This document shows, piece by piece, positions 48,738 to 57,823 of a stretch of 64,000 nt of DNA. The position numbers and the translations under genes were made by a program. The stretch comes from Syntrophobacteraceae bacterium (GTDB lineage: Bacteria > Desulfobacterota > Syntrophobacteria > Syntrophobacterales > Syntrophobacteraceae), in assembly GCA_025454175.1 (NCBI GenBank), contig JALOOX010000006.1:1-64000 (forward strand). Reading direction: 5' to 3'. Each line of letters begins with the position of its first letter. Positions within the stretch are counted from its first letter, which is position 1. The notes under the pieces are model-generated. The model was not told the DNA's origin. It saw nothing but the letters and a program-made list of their open reading frames with translations, and did no database searches.

Positions 48738-48913
48738 GAGTCTCCTTTCCCGAGGTTGAAGGATTCCGTTGCCTATGGGTTGTCGCTGCCTCGCATCGGT
48801 TCTCCCGCAAATAGCTCCGGCCGTCCCCAAGGCGAAAGATTGGGCCGAGCCGACGGAGGACCTTGTGGTCCCGGGTCATCGCAAGCCCGACCAGCTTTCC
48901 TTCTTGCACCGGC

Positions 48914-48954
48914 ATGATAACGCGACGGGGGAAACTGTCCTTGACAAGAGTCAA
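48914..48954 (-). promoter_or_regulatory. Candidate HcpR/FNR-CRP-type class II promoter of the rubredoxin-hcp-norB operon
   Basis: TTGAC-N4-GTCAA at 48941-48954; on the minus strand a TATCAT -10-like hexamer at 48919-48914 puts the site centre at about -40.5/-41.5. Confidence 0.6.
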
Positions 48955-49103
48955 GAAAATCATTCTCAACGCCGGCAGCCAGTGCGAGAAGTCGGTTTTT
49001 GCTGATTCGCCCTCGAAAGCTTCGAGCTTCAAGGCTAAGGTTTCAAGTTGAATACCAGCGCCGCCGGAAGCCTTTTGATCGGCTCGGGGCACATGAGGAG
49101 CGG

Positions 49104-51374
49104 CTACTGGGGCAGGCTGAGGTTCAGAAGCAGGAGGTCCGGGTCCTTGCGGCGAAGCTGGAGCACCCCGCGGTGCTTATGGATGATCATCTTGGCGAGG
49201 GGGAGATCAATGGCTCGAGAAGGGTCCATGCGAGTGGTGAAGGGGTAGAAGAAATGCTCGATATCGTCCGCTGAAACCACGGCGCCCTTGAGGATCATCT
49301 CGAGGTGGACCAGGCTCTCACCGGGGTAAGTCTGGACTTCGAGCTTTCCCGCCGAGGGGCAGTGGCCGATCATGGCTTGTATGGTGCTGCCCAGGGCCTT
49401 CTTGAAGAGCGGTTTGTCCAGGGGGATGAACGGAAGGGAAATGGAAAGGTTGAGGCCGCAGGCGACGGAGTGCTCGGCAAGCAGATCCTTCTGTTCTTCC
49501 AGCACCTGGATGAGGAGGTCGTTGAGCGATCCTCTCTCGAGGCTGACCTCGAATGGCCTCAGGTAGGCCAGGGTTTTTTCAAGGATCTTCTCCAGCCGCG
49601 CCACTTCCTGAACGATGATCTGGACCTTCTCCCGATTGGAGTCCCCCGCCGGAAGGTTCTCCAGGAGGCGGCGGGCGAATCCCCCCGCCGCCACCAGGGG
49701 GTTGCGTATCTCATGGCCCAGGCGGGCCGAAATCTCGGTCAGCGTCCTCAATTCCTCCGTCTGCAGGATTTGCTGCTGCAGCCTGTGCCTGTCGGTCACG
49801 TTGACGAGGAAGCCGTCCACGATCTCGACCTGACCTTTTTCGTCGAGCACCGGTATGGCATGATCGAGGACGAAGATGGATTTGCCGTTGGTGTGGGTGA
49901 CGCGATATTCAGACTTGAACTCACTGCCTTCCCGAAGGCAGCGCTCCATGAGGGGCCAGACCCTGTCCCTGTCGTCCTCGACGACCTTTTGCCTCCAGAA
50001 GTGGGGATTCTCCATGGCCTCTCGAGCTGAAACCCCCATGAGCTCCTCGATGAAGTGGTTGACGAAAATCAGGCGGCCATTGGAAATCAGTCGATAGACG
50101 ACCAGGGGCACGCTCTCCACGAGGGTGCGGTACTTCTCTTCGGACTCCCGGAGGGCCCGGGTGCGGAGGTGCACCATGTGCTCGAGGTTTTCCGCGTACT
50201 CCTGGATCTTTTCGCGGGATTCCTCCAACGAAAGCAGCATTTCATCCAGGGCTTCGGCCAGCACCCCCAGCTCGCCCGACGGTCTCAGGCCGGATGGGTG
50301 AACGTGGGCTCCGGTGGCGATTTCCCGGGCAAAGCTCACCATCTTTCCGATGGGTCTGCTGAAATAGAGACTGATGAAGTAAATGGCTCCCATGGAGAAG
50401 ACCATTCCCAGCACACCCACCCCGATCATGATCCGACGGTAGTGAGCCGTGATGGCAAGGGTCTCGGTGCGGTCGACACAGAACTCCACCAGCCCGATCG
50501 TTCGCCCCTCGTAATCCTTGACGACCCTGAGCCAGATAGCGAAGGGCGTTCCCCCAATCCTCCGGATCAGCACTTCCGGAGTGCCCTGTTGAAAGACCCT
50601 CGCATAGGCGGGATCATCTCGATCGAAAGGCTCGGTGAAGGTTGTCGCGTAGGGTGAAAAGCCGGTCCCGTCCTTTCTGGGGAGGAGGAGCGTGGCCTCG
50701 ATGCCGAACTGCTCCTTCATTTCCTTCATCAGTATGCGACCGAAATTGAAGCCGATTTCCGTGGTTCCCACCAGCTGGCCCTGGTGGATCACGGGCGCAA
50801 CCCCGCGGATGCCGTATCCCGTGAGGCCCTCTTCCAGCCCGAAGGTCTCACTCAATGTTGCAACAGCGTCGTGGATGGTTCGGCGATACTCGAGGCCGTC
50901 ACCGAATTCATAAAGCCTCTGGAGCCGGAGAAACATCCTGGGCGGCAGCGTGTGAAAATTGAACTGGCTGATGCCGTAGTGCGCCTTCATGAAGGTGAAG
51001 GAAGAATAACACAGCTCGATGAGACGAAGGCGGTCACGTTTGGCGAGGGCCTCGGCTATTTCGGGATTGCGCGCGAAGCTTGAGGCCAGGCTCACGGCCC
51101 ACCGCCCCTGTCGGTCGATCTTGTGCTCGAAGGCATTGTCATAGCCGTTGAGCCTCTCGATCTCTCCGCGCTCGATGAGCTCATTCTCGCTGCGTATGGC
51201 CAGGCCCACCAGGGAGACCGTCCCGATAAAAGCGAGGAACAGGAACGGAATGCTCAATCGGTACCGGAGGGGCATGTCGCGCAGCTTCTCCAGCAAAAAA
51301 GCGCCCCCGGTCCTCCGGGCTGTGGAATCACCCTCGACGGTTCTCATTCCGAAACCTTGTTTTGCGTCCGCCAT
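49104..51374 (-). CDS. PAS-containing membrane sensor histidine kinase with degenerate ATPase domain
   Basis: N-terminal TM and periplasmic sensor, HAMP-like region, PAS, H-box ISARLGHEIRNPL; canonical N-box Asn and DxGxG absent. Confidence 0.85.
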   Translation of the reverse strand: MADAKQGFGMRTVEGDSTARRTGGAFLLEKLRDMPLRYRLSIPFLFLAFIGTVSLVGLAIRSENELIERGEIERLNGYDNAFEHKIDRQGRWAVSLASSFARNPEIAEALAKRDRLRLIELCYSSFTFMKAHYGISQFNFHTLPPRMFLRLQRLYEFGDGLEYRRTIHDAVATLSETFGLEEGLTGYGIRGVAPVIHQGQLVGTTEIGFNFGRILMKEMKEQFGIEATLLLPRKDGTGFSPYATTFTEPFDRDDPAYARVFQQGTPEVLIRRIGGTPFAIWLRVVKDYEGRTIGLVEFCVDRTETLAITAHYRRIMIGVGVLGMVFSMGAIYFISLYFSRPIGKMVSFAREIATGAHVHPSGLRPSGELGVLAEALDEMLLSLEESREKIQEYAENLEHMVHLRTRALRESEEKYRTLVESVPLVVYRLISNGRLIFVNHFIEELMGVSAREAMENPHFWRQKVVEDDRDRVWPLMERCLREGSEFKSEYRVTHTNGKSIFVLDHAIPVLDEKGQVEIVDGFLVNVTDRHRLQQQILQTEELRTLTEISARLGHEIRNPLVAAGGFARRLLENLPAGDSNREKVQIIVQEVARLEKILEKTLAYLRPFEVSLERGSLNDLLIQVLEEQKDLLAEHSVACGLNLSISLPFIPLDKPLFKKALGSTIQAMIGHCPSAGKLEVQTYPGESLVHLEMILKGAVVSADDIEHFFYPFTTRMDPSRAIDLPLAKMIIHKHRGVLQLRRKDPDLLLLNLSLPQ

Positions 51375-51396
51375 CCCTCACGGTCGGATTTCGGGA

Positions 51397-52800
51397 CTAT
51401 TGGCCATTCATCCATTCCAGAGCCTTCCTCAGGCGGCGCAGCGCGGTCTCCTTTCCGAGCACATCGATCACCTCGAAGAGACCGGGGCTGACCGTGGAGC
51501 CCGTGAGAGCGACCCTTACGGGCTGAGCGATCTTGCCCAGCTTGATTCCAAGCTCTTCGACCAGCTGGTGGAAGATCGCCTCGAGGCGCTTTTCGTCAAA
51601 GTCCTCGAGCTCATCGATGGCACGGATCAACCTTTCCAAAGGGTCCCTGATCGCGGGCACGAGGAATTTCCTGGCTGCATTCGGGTCCATGGGCGGCTCG
51701 TCGACCAGATAGAATTCCATGCTCTCGGCCATTTCCTTCAGCGTGCGGGATCGAGGCTGCAGCGTCTTCACCGCTTTGGCCAGATAATCCGGCAATCTTG
51801 GGGGCAGGCCTTTTTGGGAGAGGAACGTTTCAAGTGGGGGGACCAGGGACTCGGGGCTCCGTTCCTTGATGTAGTGCGCGTTCAACCAGTCGAGCTTGTC
51901 GGGGTTGAAAATGCTGGGAGCTTTTCCCACGTGCTCCAGGCTGAAGTGCTGGATGAGCTCCTGCCGCGAGAAAATCTCCTGGTCCCCGTGAGACCAGCCG
52001 AGTCGCACCAGGTAGTTGACGAGTGCCTCGGGCAGATAGCCCATCTCCTTGTAGGCCATGACCGATGTGGCGCCGTGCCGTTTGGACATTCGAGCCCGAT
52101 CCTGGCCAAGAATCATGGGGACGTGGGCAAAATGAGGCAGAGTGGCTCCCAGAGCCTCGTAGAGCAGGATCTGCCGGGGAGTGTTGTTCACATGATCGTC
52201 ACCACGGATGACGTGGGTGATGTTCATGGTGATATCGTCGACGACGACGGCGAAGTTGTAGGTGGGGACGCCGTCGCTCCTCTCCAGCACCAGGTCGTCC
52301 AGTTCCGCGTTCTCGAAGGAGATGGGGCCTTTCACCATGTCATTGAGCATCGTGGATCCGATCTCGGGGCATCGAAAGCGAACCACCCGGTCAGGCCCCG
52401 GGCCGAGCCCGCGATCGCGGCAGCGGCCGTCGTATTTCGGCTTCAAGCCGGCGGCCATGGCGGCACGGCGGCGCTCGTCCAGTTCCTCGGCGCTGCATTC
52501 GCAATAGTAGGCATGCCCCGACTCCAGAAGCTTCCGCAGATACTCGCGGTAGGTGTCGAAACGCTGAGTTTGGAAGAATGGACCTTCGTCCCAACCGAGG
52601 TCAAGCCATTCCATGGCATCCAGGATGGCTCGAACCGACTCTTCGGTGGAGCGGGCCTGGTCGGTATCCTCGATGCGGAGGATGAACTTCCCCCCAAGGT
52701 GTTTGGCATACAGCCAGTTGAACAGGGCCGTGCGGGCTCCTCCGATGTGGAGATAGCCAGTGGGACTCGGAGGAAAACGCGTCACGACAACTTCGTTCAT
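51397..52800 (-). CDS. gltX: Glutamyl-tRNA synthetase
   Basis: TRFPPSPTGYLHIGGARTALFNWLYAKH; RMSKRHGATSVMAYKEMGYLPEALVNYLVRLGWSHGDQEIF. Confidence 0.97.
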   Translation of the reverse strand: MNEVVVTRFPPSPTGYLHIGGARTALFNWLYAKHLGGKFILRIEDTDQARSTEESVRAILDAMEWLDLGWDEGPFFQTQRFDTYREYLRKLLESGHAYYCECSAEELDERRRAAMAAGLKPKYDGRCRDRGLGPGPDRVVRFRCPEIGSTMLNDMVKGPISFENAELDDLVLERSDGVPTYNFAVVVDDITMNITHVIRGDDHVNNTPRQILLYEALGATLPHFAHVPMILGQDRARMSKRHGATSVMAYKEMGYLPEALVNYLVRLGWSHGDQEIFSRQELIQHFSLEHVGKAPSIFNPDKLDWLNAHYIKERSPESLVPPLETFLSQKGLPPRLPDYLAKAVKTLQPRSRTLKEMAESMEFYLVDEPPMDPNAARKFLVPAIRDPLERLIRAIDELEDFDEKRLEAIFHQLVEELGIKLGKIAQPVRVALTGSTVSPGLFEVIDVLGKETALRRLRKALEWMNGQ

Positions 52801-53191
52801 TCAGAATCTCCTCGAAATCAGCTCAATGTTCTTCGGATGGGCTCATTCACGGTACGAGAAAGAAATCACCGCCACGGGTGGGCTTCGATTGCGCGGGATG
52901 CTCAGCTTGCCGTCCCGATGCGGATCTTGTGCACCCGTGCTGATGTATCGTGCTCATTTTACTAAAATTAGTCGGCAAGGGAAGCAGTGGTTACCTCTAA
53001 CACAGTCACGCTCCAAACTCAAGGCAGTCCGAGCAGCGGGCCCTCGGAGTCGCCGCGAGCCGAATCATCGGATCAGACATCTCTTGCCCAACAGCCGGTG
53101 TTCTGGCACTATGAGCGGCCGATCAGTCATCCGCCCGCGAGGCGGCTCCATCCGTCAACCCAACTCATTGGCAAGGGATGCGAAAGGGATC

Positions 53192-53698
53192 ATGATGAAA
53201 GCCTTGAGAACGTTTTGCGCACTGGTTTTCCTGGTCAGCCTGGTCTTTGGATGCGGCAGAGCGCGGGATGAGGCTCCCTCGCCATCGGTCCCGGCCATGA
53301 GACAGGACGTGAGGATACGCGTGGTGAACGTGGCCAACAAGACGGGCGAGCTCTTCGATGTGGATGCCATCGGGATGCTCTGGAACGGGATCGAGGAATC
53401 GCTTCGCAACAAGGGGCTGCTGTGGACCGGGGATGCGGATATCCCCATCATGACCCTGCAGGCCGAGATCCTCAAATACCAGAAGGGCAGCGTGTTCCTC
53501 CGTCCCGTTCTGCCCATGTGGGGAAAAACCTATCTCACCGCCAGGTGCGAGCTCCTGGAAGGGGATCGCGTGGTCGCCTCGGCGGAGTCGTCCCGGACCA
53601 TTTCCGCGGGCAAGGAGGGGTTCAGCTTCGATGCATGGAAGGAGGTCTACCGCATGGTGGCCGAGGATCTGGTGAGCCAGATCACCCAGAAGATGTAG
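53192..53698 (+). CDS. Exported lipoprotein of unknown function
   Basis: Signal with SLVFGCG lipobox; 168 aa; start taken at internal ATG. Confidence 0.65.
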   Translation: MMKALRTFCALVFLVSLVFGCGRARDEAPSPSVPAMRQDVRIRVVNVANKTGELFDVDAIGMLWNGIEESLRNKGLLWTGDADIPIMTLQAEILKYQKGSVFLRPVLPMWGKTYLTARCELLEGDRVVASAESSRTISAGKEGFSFDAWKEVYRMVAEDLVSQITQKM

Positions 53699-53814
53699 AG
53701 TCTGTCCCGGTTTGTGGAGGCTTTGACCAGGCCCGCGGCCCCGGTTAAAATCGCTTGACAGGTAAGGTCTTGTGTCTATACTCAACGATTTACGCATTCC
53801 GGCAAGGAAAGCAA

Positions 53815-54369
53815 ATGCGGATACGTGTTGACGAGATACCGGAAGCGGGGCGGACGCTGCGTCTTCAATGGGATGATTCCCACCTGGCCCCTTATGTGCC
53901 CGAGGACGATCCTTTCCAGCTGAAGCTGGTCGGGCCGATCCAGGTGGAGTTGGAGCTGCAGAAGCTGCCGGATCACCTGAGGATACGCGGGGCGGTCAAG
54001 GGACGGCTCGGGTTGAGCTGCCACCGCTGTCTGTCCCGGTTTGAGTGGCTGCTGGATGAGCCGGTGGATGTCTTTCTCTTCCCCGAGGAGCAGGCTCCCG
54101 GGGAAGAAGAGACCGAGCTGGATGTCGAAGAGCTGGATTACGATTTTTTTGACGGAGAGGTCATCGAAATCGATCAGCTCATCGCCGAACAGATCTTCCT
54201 GGCGCTTCCGTTCAAGGTGTTGTGCGGGGAGGACTGCCGCGGTCTTTGTCCCCGTTGCGGGGTGAATCTCAACGAAGAGCCCTGCCGTTGTGCCGCGGGG
54301 GATGCGAAATCACCTTTCGCGGCGCTGTTGAAGATCAAGGAGCGTTTGCCGGAAGCCGCGGGGGAGTGA
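53815..54369 (+). CDS. YceD/DUF177 family protein
   Basis: LSCHRCLSRFEWLLDEPVDVFLFPEE; VLCGEDCRGLCPRCGVNLNEEPCRC; precedes rpmF-plsX. Confidence 0.9.
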   Translation: MRIRVDEIPEAGRTLRLQWDDSHLAPYVPEDDPFQLKLVGPIQVELELQKLPDHLRIRGAVKGRLGLSCHRCLSRFEWLLDEPVDVFLFPEEQAPGEEETELDVEELDYDFFDGEVIEIDQLIAEQIFLALPFKVLCGEDCRGLCPRCGVNLNEEPCRCAAGDAKSPFAALLKIKERLPEAAGE

Positions 54370-54518
54370 GGTCAATCCTCCCCAGGGCCCGGACGAAGCG
54401 CCGCCGGTTGACGACATTGTTTTCGAACGATGGAAGGATGTGCCAACCGTGACAGAGGCGGTTTTGTGCCGGCCATGGCCCCGTGTGCATCCATTTTCCT
54501 GGTAAGAGGAGTGAATCG

Positions 54519-54701
54519 ATGGGGGTTCCCAAACGGAAAACGTCCAAAGCGAGGCGGGATAAGCGGCGGGCGCATGATTACCTCACCACGACATCGCTGT
54601 CGCGCTGCCCGCAGTGCAATGAAATGCGTCTCCCGCACCGCGTCTGCCCGACTTGCGGCTACTACCATGACCGCCTGGTCCTGGAGTCCGAGGAAGAGTA
54701 G
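54519..54701 (+). CDS. rpmF: 50S ribosomal protein L32
   Basis: MGVPKRKTSKARRDKRRAHDYLTTTSLSRCPQCNEMRLPHRVCPTCGYY. Confidence 0.97.
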   Translation: MGVPKRKTSKARRDKRRAHDYLTTTSLSRCPQCNEMRLPHRVCPTCGYYHDRLVLESEEE

Positions 54702-54732
54702 CCGCGCCTGACGGCCGCCGAGGGTACGGACC

Positions 54733-55794
54733 ATGAGGATTGCTGTGGATGCCATGGGCGGGGATTTCGCGCCGGAGGCTGCGGTGGATGGTGCCCTAGG
54801 GGCCGAGCTGCAATGCAGGGCGGAATTGGTCCTCTTTGGTCACGAGGGCCGTCTTGTTGAGATTCTGGAGCGCCGTGCCGCGACGAGCCGGGTCCAGGTG
54901 GTGCACGCCCCAGAGACCATCGGCATGGGAGAGGCGGCGCCGGTGGCCATTCGCCGAAAAAAAGAAGCCTCTCTCGTGGTGGCCATGCGCTGCCTCGCGG
55001 AAGGTTCGGTCGATGCGGTGGTCAGTGCCGGGAATTCGGCGGCCATCGTGGCTGCCGCGCGGCATTACGTGGGGTTGGTCCAGGCACTTCGGCGGCCGGC
55101 CATGGCGGTGGCTCTGCCCACCCCCGAGGGAAGTGTTCTTCTGGCGGATGCGGGGGCCAATGCCGCCGCGGATGCCGTGAACCTTGCTCAATGCGCGGGA
55201 TTGGCCAACTTCTTTCTCAAGGTGACCGAAGATGAGACCAGGCCGAGGGTGGGGCTGCTCAACATCGGCCATGAGCCCATCAAAGGCACCAAGGCCATTC
55301 AAAGGGCATTCTCCCTCTTGACTCGATCCCGTCTCCATTTCGTTGGAAACATCGAGCCACAGGGCCTTTTCGCCGGCCAGATCGAGGCCGCCGTCTGCGA
55401 TGGATTTGTCGGGAATGTCCTCCTCAAAGTGTTCGAGGGATTGTCCGAGACCTATCTTAAGTTGCTGGAATTTCAATTGGATCCCGGCCTGACTGAGGCG
55501 AGGACGGCCCTGAGGGAGGCGTTTGATCGCTTTCAGAGACGCTATCATCATGAGGCTGTTGGTGGAGCCCCCCTGCTGGGAGTCCGTCGAACCGTTGTGG
55601 TGGCCCACGGCCGTTCCACGGGATCCGCCATTGCCAACGCCATTCTTGTGGCCGGGAATCTGGTCCGCGACCGGGTCTTTGAGCGCATGGACGAGGAACT
55701 GGAGCAGGATGGGATCCTTTCAGAGCTGAGACATGACAACGCTTTTTACATGCTGGAGCATCTCAAGTCCAAATGGGGACTCAGGCACGGTTGA
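54733..55794 (+). CDS. plsX: Phosphate acyltransferase PlsX
   Basis: MRIAVDAMGGDFAPEAAVDGAL; VSAGNSAAIVAAAR; LLNIGHEPIKG. Confidence 0.96.
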   Translation: MRIAVDAMGGDFAPEAAVDGALGAELQCRAELVLFGHEGRLVEILERRAATSRVQVVHAPETIGMGEAAPVAIRRKKEASLVVAMRCLAEGSVDAVVSAGNSAAIVAAARHYVGLVQALRRPAMAVALPTPEGSVLLADAGANAAADAVNLAQCAGLANFFLKVTEDETRPRVGLLNIGHEPIKGTKAIQRAFSLLTRSRLHFVGNIEPQGLFAGQIEAAVCDGFVGNVLLKVFEGLSETYLKLLEFQLDPGLTEARTALREAFDRFQRRYHHEAVGGAPLLGVRRTVVVAHGRSTGSAIANAILVAGNLVRDRVFERMDEELEQDGILSELRHDNAFYMLEHLKSKWGLRHG

Positions 55795-55825
55795 GCGACG
55801 CTGAGCGAGGTAGAAGGAGATTGAT

Positions 55826-56995
55826 GTGCATTATTTCTTGACCGAGGAACAGCAGATGATTCAAGACCTGGCGGGGCAGATTGCCAGGGAGAAGATCCGG
55901 CCCCAGAGGGCTCAGCTGGATGAGGGCGAGGAGTTCCCCTGGGAGATCGTCAATGTCCTGGCCCAATCCGACCTTTACGGCCTGTACATCCCCGAGGCCT
56001 ATGGCGGCATGGGAGGCGGGATCTTCGAGAATTGTCTGGCGGTGGAGAAGCTGGCCGAGGCCTGCATCGGGGTGGCCACAACCTTTGCGGCCAGTGGATT
56101 GGGCGCCTATCCCATCCTGCTTCATGGCAGTGAGGAGCTCAAGCAGAAGTACCTTCCCGACATTGCCGGCGGCCAGCGGCTGGCGGCCTTCGGGGTCACG
56201 GAATCCGGAGCGGGGAGCGACGTCTCGGGGATTCAGACAACGGCGGTCCGTGACGGGGACGATTACATTCTCAACGGAACGAAGCAGTGGATCACCAACG
56301 GAGGCGAAGCTGAAATCTATTCGGTTCTGGCCATCACCGATCGTTCCAAGGGACCCCGAGGGGCCACCTTTTTCGTGGTGGAGAAGGGCGATCCCGGCTT
56401 CAGTTTCGGCAAGAAGGAGAAGAAGCTGGGACTTCGGGCCTCCGCCACCCGCGAGCTCGTCTTCCAGGACTGCAGGATTCCCCGGGACCGCATCATCGGC
56501 CGGGAGGGCATGGGCTTCATCGTGGCCATGAAAACCTTCGACAAGTCTCGTCCCGGCATCGGTGCCCTGGGCGTCGGTCTGGCTCAGGGGGCATTGGACA
56601 TCTCCGTCGAGTATGCGCGCAAGCGCGTCCAGTTCGGTAAGCCCATCATCAGTTTCCAGGCTATTCAGCACAAACTGGCCAACATGGCGACTCGGACCGA
56701 GGCCGCCCGGGCACTGGTCTATGCCGGGGCTCGATACATGGATTCGGAGCCGGGCGACATGAGCAAGGTCGCCGCCATGTGCAAGCTGTTTCCGGGAGAT
56801 GTCGCCATGTACGTGACCACGGAAGCGGTACAGGTCTTGGGAGGATATGGGTACATGCAAGATTATCCCGTCGAGAAAATGATGCGGGATGCCAAGATTC
56901 TTCAAATATATGAGGGCACCAACGAGATCCAGCGAAACATCATCGGACAGGAATTGAACAAGGAATATGGGAGACTCAAGGAAAGCTTCTTCTAG
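55826..56995 (+). CDS. Acyl-CoA dehydrogenase
   Basis: FGVTESGAGSDVSGIQTTA; VQVLGGYGYMQDYPVEKMMRDAKILQIYEGTNEIQRNIIG. Confidence 0.96.
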   Translation: MHYFLTEEQQMIQDLAGQIAREKIRPQRAQLDEGEEFPWEIVNVLAQSDLYGLYIPEAYGGMGGGIFENCLAVEKLAEACIGVATTFAASGLGAYPILLHGSEELKQKYLPDIAGGQRLAAFGVTESGAGSDVSGIQTTAVRDGDDYILNGTKQWITNGGEAEIYSVLAITDRSKGPRGATFFVVEKGDPGFSFGKKEKKLGLRASATRELVFQDCRIPRDRIIGREGMGFIVAMKTFDKSRPGIGALGVGLAQGALDISVEYARKRVQFGKPIISFQAIQHKLANMATRTEAARALVYAGARYMDSEPGDMSKVAAMCKLFPGDVAMYVTTEAVQVLGGYGYMQDYPVEKMMRDAKILQIYEGTNEIQRNIIGQELNKEYGRLKESFF

Positions 56996-57028
56996 AAGAG
57001 GACTCACCCGGAGAAGGAATGGAAGCCC

Positions 57029-57823
57029 ATGCATATAGCGGTATGCATCAAACAGGTTCCGGATGCCAAGAACGTGCGCATCGACCCCAACACCAACACG
57101 CTGGTCCGGCAGGGGGTGGAATCCATCATCAATCCTTTCGACCTTTTTGCCGTCGAGGCGGCTCTGAAGATCAAGGATGCCGACGGCACCACGCGGGTGA
57201 CGGTCATGACCATGGGGCCGCCCCAGGCCGACGAGGCACTGCGGGAAACCCTCTCCCGCGGGGTGGATGACGCCGTTCTGTTGAGTGATCGTGCGTTCGC
57301 GGGCGCCGACACGTGGGCGACTTCCACAACCCTCGCCGCCGCGGTGCGCAAGCTGGGGAGCGTGGATCTCATCATCTGCGGCAAGCAGGCGGTGGATGGA
57401 GACACGGCCCAGGTCGGCCCCGAGATGGCGACCCTTCTGGACATTCCCTACGCCACCTTCGTGAAGAAAATCGAAATACTGGATGGCGGTCACCTCAAGG
57501 TGACGCGACAGACCGACGAGGGGGTGGAAGTCTGGAAGCTTCCCTCCCCCGCGCTTCTGACCGTCATCAAGGAGGTCGGGGAGCCGCGGCTTCCGTCCTT
57601 GCGGCACAAGATGCGGGCCAAGAAGGCCGAAGTCCCCGTCTGGGGGGCGGCGGCTCTTGGACTGGACCCCGAGAAAGTCGGCCTCCTGGGCTCCTACACC
57701 CAGGTGGTGCGGGTCTTCAGTCCGCCTCGGCGGGGAAACCGCGTCATGATCGAGGGGGCTCTGGATGAGCAGGTGGAGCAGCTCTACGGATATTTGAAGG
57801 AAGCCAAGGTGCCCGGCCTATGA
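57029..57823 (+). CDS. etfB: Electron transfer flavoprotein beta subunit
   Basis: VCIKQVPDAKNVRIDPNTNTLVRQGVESIINPFD; DRAFAGADTWATS; CGKQAVDGDTAQVGPEMA. Confidence 0.95.
   Translation: MHIAVCIKQVPDAKNVRIDPNTNTLVRQGVESIINPFDLFAVEAALKIKDADGTTRVTVMTMGPPQADEALRETLSRGVDDAVLLSDRAFAGADTWATSTTLAAAVRKLGSVDLIICGKQAVDGDTAQVGPEMATLLDIPYATFVKKIEILDGGHLKVTRQTDEGVEVWKLPSPALLTVIKEVGEPRLPSLRHKMRAKKAEVPVWGAAALGLDPEKVGLLGSYTQVVRVFSPPRRGNRVMIEGALDEQVEQLYGYLKEAKVPGL

Noticed and set aside
45173-48917. Plus-strand ORFs of 550 and 745 aa opposite norB and hcp
   Set aside because: Antisense shadows of qNOR and Hcp; no family resemblance.
48724-49092. 122-aa minus-strand ORF upstream of rubredoxin
   Set aside because: It contains the predicted promoter/palindrome, overlaps the rubredoxin start and has no recognisable domain; treated as leader/intergenic, though not excluded.
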